From contig JAHRBS010000006.1 of assembly GCA_024305745.1 (NCBI GenBank), positions 1,056,501 through 1,120,500 of the forward strand: 64,000 nt of DNA. The letters are read 5' to 3'. The notes below the pieces were generated by a model. It made no database searches. It saw nothing but the letters and a program-made list of their open reading frames with translations, and was not told where the DNA came from. Source of the DNA: Polyporus tsugae. Its lineage: Eukaryota; Basidiomycota; Agaricomycetes; Polyporales; Polyporaceae. Positions 1 through 10,996 of the stretch are shown here, piece after piece (position 1 is the stretch's first letter; each line of letters starts with the position of its first letter). The position numbers and the translations under genes are program-made.

Positions 1-1803
1 CGTCTTCGGCTCGCTCTGAGACTCGGAACCCCAGACATGCGGCCGCAGCTCGTAGAGGATGGGCGAGAAGCGCACCGCAATGCTTGCCTTCTTGTGCCCG
101 GGCAGGCGCGCGATCGGTGGGCGCGCGAAATTTGCCCGCGAGTAGATGTACACCGAGGACGAGCCGTCCTTCGGGTCGTTGTTGCTCGGGTGGCCCTTGC
201 GTCCCCGCGTCTGCTGCTCGGAGGACTTGGAAGAAGTAGCGGTGGGTACCACGGAAGGGTCCTCGAACTGGCCTGCAGGAGTCAAGAGCAGCCCGCCGTC
301 AGGGCTGAACGCGAGTCGCCGAAAGAAGTTGGTGAAGCTCTCGTCACCATAGAGCTTCACAGACGACCACGAGGCTGTTGGAGCCATGCGGATCGCAGGG
401 AGAGCCGGCATGGGAGATGGTGAGCGTCCATACCGGCTGTAGTTCGCGGGAGAACTCGGTGCGTTAGACCCGCTGAACGAGGAGCGCCTCGACGACGTCC
501 TCTCGTAAGGGGGCGGGAACATCGCCATCGAGGGCGTGCTCGCGACGGACGCGGTCGGAGTGAGCATCGCAGGTGGTTGTTGCTGCTGCTCCTTCGAGGT
601 CGACGACTCCGCGACCTCGTCGTTGAGCCGCTCGCTCACGCTAGTGATCACGGATTCCGTCTCGCTGGCAGTGGACTCCCGTCGGAAGTTGCGTGGGCGG
701 CTACTATGGGTGCTGGGCGTCCGGCTGTGGCGATGGCCCATGCGTGCGTTCTTGCCAACGGCGTGGACCTCGAGAGAGCCATTCTTGTGAGAGATGTTGT
801 ATATGTGCATCGAGCGGTCGCTGCTCTGGGTCGCGAAATATTCGTTCAAGGGGTCCCACGCGACACCCTGGACGTAGTGGTTGTGCTCGGCAATTTCGTG
901 CACGCACTTGCCTGGTTTACGTATTGTCAGACTTGCGTGTGCGACGTGATGAGAGAAAGGCCTGAGGCTCACCATCTGTAGCGCTGAATATCCGGGCGCA
1001 GTTGTCTGTGCTGCCCGCAATGATGTACTCGCCCGTGGGGCTCCAGGCGAGGTCGTAGACTTGCATCGTCGTGCAGCTGCAACGTGGACACGCGTTGGGC
1101 ACAGGGAGACACGCAAACATGATCGGGGGGCGTACCGGAAGGTGGTCCGAGGCTTCCAGTGCTCCTTTTCGTACTGCATGTCCTCAGGAGTCAGGTCGCT
1201 CCCGTAGCTGCTCGCATGCGGGCTCGTCGTCGGGGCCCACACAATGATCATCCCATCTGCAGCGCAGCCGCTCAGCACCACTCACCGCATCTCTAACGAC
1301 GGACAACGGACGTACCATCTCCGGCAGAAGCGATCAAATCACCTGTGACGAGGGACGATGACGCGCGTCAGCTCCCCCGCACGCGTGTGAACAGCCTGAG
1401 CGAGGAGAGCACCCACCGTTCGGACTGAAGCGGACGACATTCACTGCGGCGGAGTGCCTGCTGAGCGTCGCGAGGTACTCGACGCGTGGCGGCCGCGGCG
1501 CAGGGGCTTCGGACGTGCCCTCGACCAGGGACGGGGGCAAGATGTTCGGGTGGACCATCCATAGCTACAATTGCGGGTTCCCGGTTCGCGCAATCCTCTC
1601 CTTCAGCCGCGCGCGAGACAACGGATTGCATGTCTACTCACCCGGACGTGGTTGTCCTCGCCGCCGGTCGCGAGGCGGTAGGCTTGCGCGGGGAAGTGCT
1701 TGTCTTGTGCGGGGCGCGCCTTCTTGAACGGGATGGGTTGGAAGTCGCAGGTGGAGATTGGCTTGGAATCGTGCCAGCGGATTTCGAGGGTGCGGACACG
1801 CAT
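1..1803 (-). CDS. CAC2: Chromatin assembly factor 1 subunit p60 (Cac2-like), partial at 3' end
   Basis: This WD40 protein is the middle subunit of CAF-1, which deposits H3-H4 behind replication forks in the nucleus. The ATG at 1803 opens MRVRTLEIRWHDSKPISTCD, the N-terminus typical of the CAF-1 p60/Cac2 family. Blocks with WD-repeat character follow: RLATGGEDNHVR (about 1690-1640), LSRHSAAVNVVRFSPNG (about 1460-1420) and VYDLAWSPTGEYIIAGSTDN (about 1060-1000). Towards the left edge come LYGDESFTNFFRRLAFSPDG (about 350-290) and ARLPGHKKASIAVRFSPILY (about 110-50), both characteristic of p60. Several short introns separate these blocks. The C-terminus lies beyond the window. The related HIR1/HIRA family has similar repeats but a different N-terminus. 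The methionine further upstream in frame would be a TTG codon, so 1803 is the better start. Confidence 0.86.
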
Positions 1804-2075
1804 CTTAAGGACGTTCAAGACGGTGCATAAACAGTGTAGGACGTCGAGGGGGAGGGGAGAAAGGGCGAGGTGGTTGGAGAGGTCAAGAGGCTGGAATGAC
1901 TTGGGATAGCCGCCACTGTGACCGTTAGATCTCTTCGCTTATCGGTCAATAGCCGGCATTTACCGCTCTTGTTCACGTTGATAATCCTGACAAATCGATT
2001 GGTTATTGCTATTACAAAGGCCTAACTTGAACTCCATTCGCGATATATGTCCATTACAATCTACAACATTAACAT

Positions 2076-3244
2076 TCAGAGCATGCTCGCAGAGTCGTAC
2101 TCCTTCGGGTCCTTCCCCAGGACCACAGCGAGGTCTTTCAGGTCATTTTGAAGCAGCTTCGTCAGATGGACGAGGCCGGTCTGTTCATCCGCGAGGATCT
2201 ACGGCCGCACAATGAGCGACTGCACTTCACACACCCACAAACAAACCCGTAAAACGTGCGACCGCTCACCTGAGCAATCTGTGCAAGCCCATCCCCGTCA
2301 ACCACCGTCCACTCCACGCCCGCTGAGCCCGACCGTCGGTCCCGCTCGCGCGCCGCCGTCACCGCGCCGACCAGCGCCCACAGCTCGTTGAGCTTGCCCC
2401 GTATCCTGCCCGTGCCCCCAGGCCGCCGGACCTCCTCGTCGATCTCGTCCAGCGCGGTTCGCAGTACCTCCTCCTCTGGGCGCAGGGCCGACGAGCGCAG
2501 CGCGGGTATGAGGAGGTGCAGATGTTGCACGAGCTTCAGCACGCGGTGCGTCAGCTGCGTCTGTAGTGTCGCTGCACGTTGCAGTCGAGACGCATTCGAC
2601 AGCTGGTGACGCTGCACGAGGTTGGATATCCGCACTTGGAGATCCTGAGGGAGTGATTGTGGGTTGAGACGCCGTGATATAGAGCAATGGGAGACGAACC
2701 TTGATCTTCTGCTGCTGTTCCGTGGCTTGTTGTGTCTGAGCCTCTACCCGTTTTTGCAGGTCTTCGAAACCGCTGGCAATGACAGGGACGTGACTGTCTG
2801 TGGCGTCAGCTCACAAGACTGCTTCCATTAGGTTGGCGCGTACCATGAAGGATCCGGATTTTCGTTAACGGCCCTTTGCCACAGCGCATCATTCGTCGCG
2901 TTAGGCGGGCGTCCGTATAAATGAACCTGGGCTGGATCCACTAGATTGTAGAAATAGTGCTACAAGTCCCCATCGTTAGCGTTCATTTGGCAGTCGAGGC
3001 CAAGCCAACCACTCACTTGGAACCGGCATTGTGGCGAAGAAGGATCCCATGCTGCCTGGATGCCCTGGATCCTCTGCGCTAGTTGAATGAACTGCGTCTG
3101 CGCATCCTGCTGGGGACTAGGCCCGACAGCGACCTTCGACGCGAACAGGTTGTTGGTCGTAGACCCAAGCAAGCTGTTCCCGCCCAGCGTACTACCGCCG
3201 AACAACCCGCCTGCGGGCCTCTGCTGCCCGAATAGCGATCCTGG

Positions 3245-3276
<32 letters not shown>

Positions 3277-4453
3277 GCTGCTGCTGCTGCTGCTGCTGGG
3301 CAGCCCCGAAGAACGGGTTTCCAGAGGCTTGAGTGGTGCTTCCGAAAAGAGATGGTTGTTGCATAGAGGTACTAGGTTGGGTGCCGAACAGCCCTCCACC
3401 TGTCGTAGTAGGAGCAGCGGTGGTCGAGCCAAACAGGCTACTAGTGCCCGCATTGGAGGTATTCCCGGTATTGCCAAACAAGCCGCCACCTGTGGCGTTG
3501 GGAGCAGTGGTAGTGCTTCCGAACAGACCACCTGACGGCGCGGCCTGAGCGTTGTTTGTGGCATTACCGAACAGCCCACCTCCCGGGTTTGTTCCCGCAG
3601 TGTTGCCAAACAGACCGCCACCGGTGGTAGTCCCCATACCTGCCGTTGTGTTCGCAGTCGGGTTTCCGAACAAATTACCACCGGTGGTTCCTGCACGCAT
3701 CTGTCAGTAAATGTGATCAAAGGATTCCAAACGTATCCAAACATCCATGGAAGATGTACGAGGGCGAACTTGGAAGCGTGTCACATTGATTTTGGCCCGT
3801 GAGTAAGTCAAATTTCTTAATGCATGCGCGTGCTATGAACAACACATGGACAGAGTTCAGATACCTGCCCGCATTTAGATCCATCCCGGTGTAGGGACGC
3901 GTGACTGATTATATGCGTGCGAGTAGCTATACTCCGCACAAATCGGTACGAACGAGTCTGAACGCGCACTTGCTGAAGTCATGCACGACAGATGCTTTCA
4001 ATCCCCCAAAGCTTACAAGGATTCTTGATCTTCTCCTTCGTTCGCGACACGGTGAACCAGTATTGTACACTCACCTGTTTGCGCTGTGGACCCAAACAGG
4101 CCGCCGGATGGTGCAGGGCCCTGCTGGCCGGGGTTCCCAAACAACCCACCAGCCGGTTGTGGTTGTTGCTGATTCGTGTTCGTGTTTGTGTTCCCGAACA
4201 GAGCTCCACTGGGTTGTGTTGACCCAAACAGCCCTCCCCCTGTCGCCCCACCCGCTTGCTGATTCGTGTTGGTCGCCCCGAATAGCCCGCCTCCTGCGGT
4301 AGTCCCCTGTTGCGCGGTGTTGGGGTTACCGAAGAGCGAGCCACCCGCCGCGGGCGTCGCTGTATTTTGGGTGGATCCGAAGGTGCCGCCGAACAGACTG
4401 CCTCCCGTCGTCCCGGTCTGCTGCTGGTTGGTGCCGAACCCGCCGAAAGACAT
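2076..4453 (-). CDS. NUP57: FG-repeat nucleoporin, Nup54/Nup57 family
   Basis: This is a component of the central transport channel of the nuclear pore (Nup62-Nup58-Nup54 complex). Exon 1 (4453 to about 4075) begins [14 protein letters not shown] and is packed with GGLFG repeats. A long intron of about 385 nt follows. Exon 2 (about 3690-3017) holds more GLFG repeats, a polyglutamine tract encoded at about 3242-3299, and then the ordered part ([19 protein letters not shown]). Later exons give [18 protein letters not shown], typical of Nup54, and a coiled-coil region ([20 protein letters not shown]). The protein ends KEYDSASML with the stop at 2076. Six exons fit GT..AG rules. The FG region binds karyopherins; the coiled coils assemble the trimer. 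Confidence 0.9.
3242..3299 (-). repeat. Polyglutamine trinucleotide run in the nucleoporin
   Basis: About 19 consecutive CAA/CAG codons (on the minus strand a CAG block followed by a CAA block) between the GLFG repeats and the structured region. Such runs vary in length by replication slippage. The two-block codon pattern suggests separate expansions of each codon. Confidence 0.9.
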
Positions 4454-4907
4454 GACTGTCGTGAATCCGAGGAAAGAGGGTGCCCAAGGAGGAGAAAAGA
4501 AAGACGAGGACTGCGAGACTCAGACCAGTGGCTGCCAGGGAACGCTTAAATAAGGCGCGCGAGTGTTGAGTCGGTGTCCACAGCGCCGAGCCACTGTGAC
4601 TGACTCAGTCACACTGAGTCGGGCGCCGCGGAGGCGTTGTGGCGCGTGTTTGGCCGTGTTAGGATGAGAGCCTTATCGGGGAATTGAGCCTACCAACCTC
4701 CGCCGCTGTCTTGACTTGTGCGGCGTCGGCGACCACGAGGCGAGTGCCGCAGCACCCATCGACCTCGTCCTCCCTCCGCTCCTTCGTCATACTTAAGCCC
4801 CCTCGTGTGCGAGAGTTTCATGAGTGCTTGTGCGAGCCGCCGCTTCTTCCTTCTCCTCCCACCACATCACTGCCGCTCATCACCGGCATCTTCACCGACG
4901 ATACGCG
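4454..4907. promoter_or_regulatory. Divergent promoter, nucleoporin / BAH-PHD gene
   Basis: This 454-bp space separates the start codons of two divergent genes. On the nucleoporin side there is a cttaaataagg element near 4542-4552. The centre holds a palindrome-like ctgactcagtcacactgagtc at about 4599-4620, which contains TGACTCA/TGAGTCA-like bZIP (AP-1/Gcn4) core sequences. No further gene is visible. Confidence 0.45.
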
Positions 4908-7148
4908 ATGAGTAAAATTCGGCGTGTGCGCGGGCGTGGTCGTCAACCGCGTGCTGCGGCCAAGGGTGTTCGGAAGACAGATGACGGTCTAGCTCTACAG
5001 AAAATCGCGGAGGATAAGGAATTCGAACTGATGGACAGTGTGCATGCTTTCAGTGGTACGCCATTCTTGCCCATCCATCACCATCCCTCAGACTAACTTC
5101 CTCGCTCGTGGTGCCAGTTGGTGTCCTAGAAACAGACACTAATGATCCCAGTACGAAGGTTCTCCAAAACGCCATATACTACCTCTTGACATGACTACAA
5201 ACAGCTCCCAGTGGCCTCGGATACCGGAATGTAGTGTTCAAGACTGGTGATGAGTAAGTGAGATCACAACGAACTTTTGGATGACTGCTCAGTACCTTTT
5301 CTCCTCCAAAGTGTGATACTCAACTCCAAGTTCGACAACACGGATGATATATGGCTGGGGCACATCAGCCAGATCCGCACCACCAGGGACAGGACCAAGA
5401 CGCTCGTAAAAGTGCGGTGGTACTGGTCCCGCAACGACGTAGCGGGGCTTATCAAGTCATTGTGAGACCCCTCTGTAGTACAACTGTGTAGATGGGACAC
5501 GATTTGATGCTGATTCATGGTGCACATAGCAACCGGGCCAAGTGCTCGCCGTATGAGCGTATCCTCTCCGATGACTACGATTATGTCTCCCCTTACGCTT
5601 TTCAAGGTACATCCAAATGTGCATCTAATCATCTCGCTGGTTTGACCAATAATTTCAGAACGTACTCACGTTCACGAATATCACGAAGACGACCTCAACC
5701 CCCCGCCGATTGGCCCGACATCATTCTTCCTCAGAACCACCCTCCTGCATCGCAAGAAACATCTCAAGGTCAGTGAACATCGATGCGCTGACCGGGGAGT
5801 TTCAGGAGGGCCTCTGAATGAACGTACTTCGGTCCAGCCTCCCCTCGGCCAGAATACTTGTTCCTGCCAAGAAGCATATAACCCCTACCCCACTACCGTG
5901 TTACCGGACGGGGAACTGACCATGTCGTGAGTCGCACCTCATAAAACATATTCCAGGATTTGACGCCTCATTCCAGGCCGAGTGAACCTCCAGACACGAT
6001 GCATTTTTGTCCAAGCCTTCATTGTCGCAGGTGGTACCATTCAAAGTGTCTCGCTGTCATGCAGCACATCGACACCACATCACACCCCTCAACTCGGAGG
6101 ATCCGGCTCCTGGCTAACGACCCCGATAGCGAAGCCCCCTTCGTGATGTTTGGCCACTTCTCCGAACCCGAGTCCCGCGAGATCGTCCCGGACTCGACAG
6201 AACAGGTAAGCATGCTTGCTCATAACGCTCCCCTTAGCATGCATGGTTTCGTTGCCAAAGAACTGTTGTTCGAGTCGTCCACTGTGTTCGCTTGTGGTTT
6301 CTGAATATAATGATCTCGTTTTGAAGAGTGACATGGGGAGACCCCCCGGGGCGCGATTTACAGTAGCACGTAAGGGAAGCTGAAGAAGGCGAAGGTCATG
6401 ATCCGTCGCATGCATTTCTATCAATCCCATTCATCTCCCTCGGAACACATAATGATCAATCACTGTCTAATACCACGCAATCCCCGCCTCTTAGATGTCA
6501 ATCTACGCCGCCCTCGAGCTCTGGAACCGCAAGCGCTCTATCCTCGCGCACCTGCCCCCGTCCCTCCTCGTGATCGCGCAATCGTCCATCATCCGCAGCG
6601 CCGGCGCGCCATACGGCTGGGCGATCGGAAACGTCGCGGACGTCGTGCTCGCGCGCCGCTTCGTGTATGCCGCGATCGAGCACGACGGCCCGCCAGAGCG
6701 CTCCGCAAAGTTCTACGAGCTCCTCACACGTGAGCGGGCGCGCCAGGAGGACATTTTCTGGCTCGCGCAGCGCAGGTTGGGGGACACGGTCGATAGTACG
6801 GAGATGATGGACGTGGATGTGGACGTCGGCATCGGCATCGGCAGAGCGAGCGACCACTGGAAACGCTGGGTGTCGACGTCCAGACAGTGGGGCGGGCTTT
6901 GGGATGGCTTGAAAGAGGACTCGGAGTGCAGCGATGGGGATAAGACCCTCACGTCCCTGACGGGGAAAGAGAAGGAACCGGACGAAGTGAGCGCGCTAGA
7001 AGGCCTGTGTGAGGACCTCGGCCAGTTCGAGCTGCTCGCGAGCGTGTACGTGCCGTACTGGGAGAGGCGGTGGCAGAAGTTCGAGGAGGCCGCGGTGCTG
7101 TTGGACAGCCCGGACTTCGTGTGTCCGCAATGTCGTTCTGCGATCTGA
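4908..7148 (+). CDS. BAH domain - PHD finger protein with split zinc finger
   Basis: This is a probable chromatin reader. The first exon starts MSKIRRVRGRGRQPRAAAKG, a basic stretch. The BAH domain follows from about 5300 (DDIWLGHISQIRTTRDRTKT, VKVRWYWSRNDV) to about 5760 (CSPYERILSDDYDYV, ending with SFFLRTTLLHRKK). A PHD-type finger begins at about 5860 with CSC, then FCP..HCRRWYHSKCL at about 6006-6050. After an intron of about 290 nt (6206-6494) a 217-residue last exon ends in FVCPQCRSAI. The final CxxC of that ending would complete the C4HC3 ligand set. The last exon is mostly helical-looking, with a low-complexity DVDVDVGIGIG stretch. BAH-PHD proteins typically bind methylated histone tails and act in silencing. 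The actual target is not visible here. Confidence 0.8.
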
Positions 7149-7799
7149 TTCTAGAGTCCAAGTTGGTGAGTCGTCCGCGATTGCCTTTGCCAGTGCCCGA
7201 GACGTCGTGCTGATGCTTCTTTACAAACAGATTCTCGCACTTGCTTATATCTGGGTTTGTTTGGCTGTCGTGCTCTCCGAATGGTTTGCTGTGAATTGCT
7301 GTACATATGCTTTGTTCCTCTGACGCTACTCGTCTTGTTTCGCTGTCGCATACATATAAGATGATGATCTTCGTTCGGTCGTTGACGGGACGCTTAGTAC
7401 TGCTGTGGATGTACGCACGATCCTAGACTTGTACCATATCCTACTACCACTCCTCACGTTCTCTCACGAAATCTCACGCAAATCCACACGGTCCTGCCTT
7501 TGTTTGTCCAAACTTTCTTCATTCCACCCAACGCTCAACTATGGTATCAGCTGCGTACAAGGCATCTGTACGGAGGCAAGTACCCGGTAGCAAGCAAATC
7601 CCTCCGCATGGTAATCCGCCAGTACTGAACCATAAGAGAGCCGCGTCGCGTCGTCAGGGCACGACGCCGACTTCACCCATACCCATTCAGCTCCCGCCAT
7701 TCGTACCCAGTCACGGGTTCCCGACGCGGAGCGCAGAGGGAGCGTCTGCTTGGGGACCCGGTTCGGGTATCAGCCCTTTGGCAACTAGGCCACGCTCGC
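7149..7799. other. Intergenic region between convergent BAH-PHD and GH128-1
   Basis: These 650 bases hold the 3' ends of two converging genes. A 101-codon plus-strand frame at 7541-7846 is rich in proline, serine and arginine and runs into the GH128 gene. It has no recognisable domain, so I do not call it a gene. Confidence 0.5.
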
Positions 7800-8982
7800 T
7801 CAGAGCAAGAGGTTGCCGACCGGGGACGGGCGGCCGTTCTCGTTGAAGAGGCACGAGCCGGTGCCGACGAACTTCGCGCCCGCGGCGTCGTTCTGGCGGA
7901 AGAGCGAGGGCTTGGTCGCGACGAAGGGGAAGTAGAGGTGGATGTACTTCTCCTTGTCGAGGAACTTGAACGCCTCCCTGTAGAAGCTCATCCTGTTGGG
8001 TGCGGGACGTGAGCACGAAAATCCATGCATGCATGAGCGGAGAGAGCGGAGACGTACTGCGCGCGCTGGCCACCCTTGGGGTTCTGGAGGGCGAACTCGG
8101 TGATGACGATCTTCTTGGTCTACAGCGGGGAGGGCGGAAGAGCGGATGACACCTGTCAGCCGGCTGAAGAGGATGTGGTAGACGATGAGGGGTTGCTTAC
8201 GGGGAACTTCTTGTGCACCTTCTCGACGTGGCCCTTGAACTCGGCGTAGCTGTGGCCGTACCAGTGGAGGTTGATGTAGTCGTACTTGCAGCCGCCGTGG
8301 CACGCCTTGATCATCTGGCTAAGCCAGTCGATACCCTGGTTCTTGCTCCCGCTGGACGTGATGGCGGGGAGCGCCTTCTTGGTCGGGAGAGAGTTGATGT
8401 GCTTCTTGTACCAGGACGCGGCCTGGCTGGGCGAGATGCCGTTGATGTCGGGCTCGTTGAGCGTGAAGACGGCTGGGGGTCATTGTCAACCGCCGTGCTT
8501 GAGAGCAACTGGAAAGGGGGAAGCTAGACGTACTTTTCCATCTCTGCTGCTTCTGGCGTGCGGCTAGTTGGTTGATGGGGCTAGATGTGCAGTCCAAGCA
8601 ACGCTGCATGCCGATGAAGTTGAGACCATGCGCGCCGCCCTTGGCCGGGGGCTGGTACGTCTCATAGTCGTAACTAACAGAGCACGGTCAGCATCACAAC
8701 GAACGCCGCGAAGTGCGTTACTCGACGTACATAGCAACGACGTGGCCTTTGTGGTTTTTGAATACACCTGGGTCACTATGGTTTGTTAGTGATCACCTTG
8801 AATTCAGAGAAACTGGGTGTAATTACAGAGCGCCGTTGTCTGTCGGTTCGGTCAGTACATGGTCGTACGGGTTTAGAAAAATTCGCCGGCTTACAGTAAG
8901 GCCAGGTGAGACCACGCTTGCCTGCCTGAGCGACGGCAGAGAAGAGGGCGAGGGCAGCAAAGACAGAGGGGAAGGAGCGCAT
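7800..8982 (-). CDS. Secreted GH128 endo-beta-1,3-glucanase, copy 1
   Basis: This is an Asl1-like GH128 hydrolase (TIM barrel) expected to cut beta-1,3-glucan. It is secreted: MRSFPSVFAALALFSAVAQA is a clear signal peptide ahead of GKRGLTWPY. Family blocks in order are YDYETYQPPAKGG, GLNFIGMQRCLDC, VFTLNEPDINGISPSQAASW (acid/base Glu in NEPD), YDYINLHWYGHSYAEF, IVITEFALQNP (nucleophile Glu) and a Cys-containing C-terminus ending VGNLLL. There are at least six exons, including a 13-nt microexon at 8827-8839. A 'TATA' (tatatata, 9148-9155) lies 166 bp upstream. Fungal family members act in remodelling their own wall or attacking other fungi. Which applies here cannot be read from the sequence. 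It is the most divergent of the three copies. Confidence 0.92.
8827..8839 (-). other. 13-nt microexon of GH128 copy 1
   Basis: ACAACGGCGCTCT on the minus strand, preceded by AG and followed by GT. Spliced in, it restores frame between the signal-peptide exon (ending in TWPY) and the exon reading DPGVF, giving a continuous YNGALDPGVF. The same 13 bases recur at the equivalent place in the other two copies. Confidence 0.8.
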
Positions 8983-9008
8983 CGTTACTCAGGAATTGAA
9001 GCGGAAAA

Positions 9009-9112
9009 TATGGAAAGGGGGGCACGGCCCAAAACGAAAACGAGAAAGAAGAAAAAAGGTATGGAAGGGCGCAGCCCTAAAAGAAGAATAAGAGGGGGCG
9101 GAAGAAGAAGAA
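9009..9112 (-). repeat. Twofold leader repeat with inverted-repeat core, GH128 copy 1
   Basis: Two adjacent purine-rich units of about 51 bases each start atggaa. The second carries agggc-gca-gccct (9066-9078); the first has a degenerate version, ggggcacggccc. They sit between the start codon and the TATA-like box, so they are probably in the 5' leader or core promoter. Confidence 0.6.
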
Positions 9113-9147
9113 AGAGGACGGGGAACGTCTTCAGGCAGCCTGACCTG

Positions 9148-9155
9148 TATATATA
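9148..9155 (-). promoter_or_regulatory. TATA-like box, GH128 copy 1
   Basis: tatatata lies inside a block conserved among all three copies (gcctga[cg]ctgta followed by a TATA-like core, then gtgagcgac-like sequence), 166 bp upstream of the ATG. Confidence 0.55.
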
Positions 9156-10996
9156 CAAGTCCGAGCGAACGACTCGACTAGCATTTAATGATACAAATCA
9201 CCCAGTCCTGATACAGCCACAGCGCAGCCCTGAGGCCTGAGCACGCGCCGATCCAGGTCAAGTTTCGGTCGCTAGCATCCTTAATAACGGCGATATGACA
9301 ATATGCCAGTGATCGAACAAAACTACGTGCCTGTAAGCCCTCGGTGTCTCGATCCCCTGCCAGTGGGATCATGGTGGCCGTTGCCAGCGAATGTCGCGAC
9401 CTAGTGAAATCGCTACGGTCTCCGCCGAAAGGGATTCGTTTTCTAGAAGACAAAATTGCCTCCTAGTTCATGGCCACCGCTGTGGAAATTGGTCAGCGCC
9501 AGCGGCACTGTAACTGACGATGACATAGACTTGGCGTTAACAGATCAGATGGAGGAGCGTGGCGGCGGTGTGGTTACATGTGCCCCTTGATGGCGCATTG
9601 CCCAACCCACAAGGTCGCCATCCAATTTGGGAAGAGGATTGGGGTCAATCTCATCCATTCCTATAGTTAATCATGTGGGCACATCCTGCTCCCCGTAGCG
9701 CGATTACTGTAGATTCAGATTCATGCGACCGCGCGCTGTGCATGCGCTCTTCCGCGACATATGTACTCAACTTATGGCGAAGTGCATACTTAGCATCCTG
9801 CTGGGCGATACATATGTAAGTAAAAGCACGAACCTATTCACCTAGAAAGCGATTGAAAGCGCGAGTGGCAGATCTAGTGGTTTTATACACGCTCGTTAAC
9901 GTTAACGAAGATCAGTCTTACGCTCGACAAGAAACACCGCCATCGCTGACGCACTATCAGAGACAACTAAAATCAAAGACTGGACAAACGAGAGCTTTAA
10001 TTTTGCCTCGGACACTGGAACCTGTGTCGCCCGCTCGATCGCATGCGGCTGTGCGCAGAATCTATGATCAGGCTCTAGAATCCTTGCTGTTGTCGCAAAG
10101 CACATGTACATTTTGTCGTTGCCTATACACCTCCAACCGCTGATAACACACTGGTACCACCCATGGTTGGGCAGTGCGCGGTATCTAACCGAATATTCTT
10201 TGTTGGGTGGGTGTGGCGCGGAGAGGGGTGAAGCCGAGTCCGCCCCAGACGCGAAGCGCTGTGATACGACGTAAGTACCACTTGGCAGTCATCATCAAAA
10301 CGATCCGGACGGCCGTGTAAATCCGCTTTCGATCGCGGTACGCACCTCGAGGGGGGATATGTAGTGATTGTGAGCGTAAGAAAGAGAGCAAAGCGTTCGA
10401 AGGGATCCTTAAAGTTATTCTGTCTGTGGTTGGTCGGGGGAGGCGGCCGCGGACCGAGCCGAACCGAACGCACTTTAAGCGCCCAATCTCTAAAAAGCGC
10501 CGAGTGGACGTCGAGGACTGGGACTTGACTTTGTGGAACTTCAACTTCGTGTGCTATTTTGAAGACCAAGTGGCGCATATGTATATGTATGCATGAATAA
10601 GAAAAGAGGAATGCTTGGGAGGAAAGCAGAGACATGCGAACATCCTGTATGCGGCACGCCACCTGAGTTCAAGGACCTCTCGACAATACTGTAAGATGCT
10701 TCATTAGTACCCTACTTAGTAGGAAGCTATCGAACCATGTACATGCACAGTCACCCGATGGAAAACAAATCGGATCCATCCGTAGTGTGTCCGCAGGTCC
10801 GCAAGAGGTGAAACGCGTTTGCGAGAAACGTCGTGCGTGTGGAGTAAGTAGGCGTTACGCCGAATCACCCCGGTGCTTATGCGTCGCCATTGCCTCGATC
10901 TCTGGCTCGGAGCACTGCAGCAGCAGCAGCACTATCATATTGCCTGCGACCGCGCTCGGTGCTCATACACCGCAACACGACTCCACTGCGATGCGC

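Larger units (their letters stand above)
7800..10996 (-). repeat. Tandem segmental duplication, unit 1 (GH128 copy 1 plus upstream DNA)
   Basis: About 3.2 kb from stop codon to stop codon. The DNA far upstream of the gene still matches units 2 and 3 in the same order. Examples are cagatcagatggaggagcg (about 9542), ggtgaagccgagtccgcccc (about 10227) and gtccgcaagaggtgaaacgc (about 10796). The duplication therefore copied promoter, gene and spacer together. The spacer (8983-10996) holds no convincing gene. Confidence 0.75.

Noticed and set aside
3245..3535. Plus-strand poly-leucine frame opposite the nucleoporin
   Set aside because: It is the complement of the nucleoporin's glutamine run and GLFG repeats; the minus strand has the real domain content.
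7541..7846. 101-codon proline-rich plus-strand frame
   Set aside because: No domain, runs into the 3' end of the GH128 gene, and composition is that expected from GC-rich noncoding DNA.
8713..9240. 175-codon lysine/arginine-rich plus-strand frame
   Set aside because: It lies over the A/G-rich leader and promoter of GH128 copy 1 and is explained by that purine bias.
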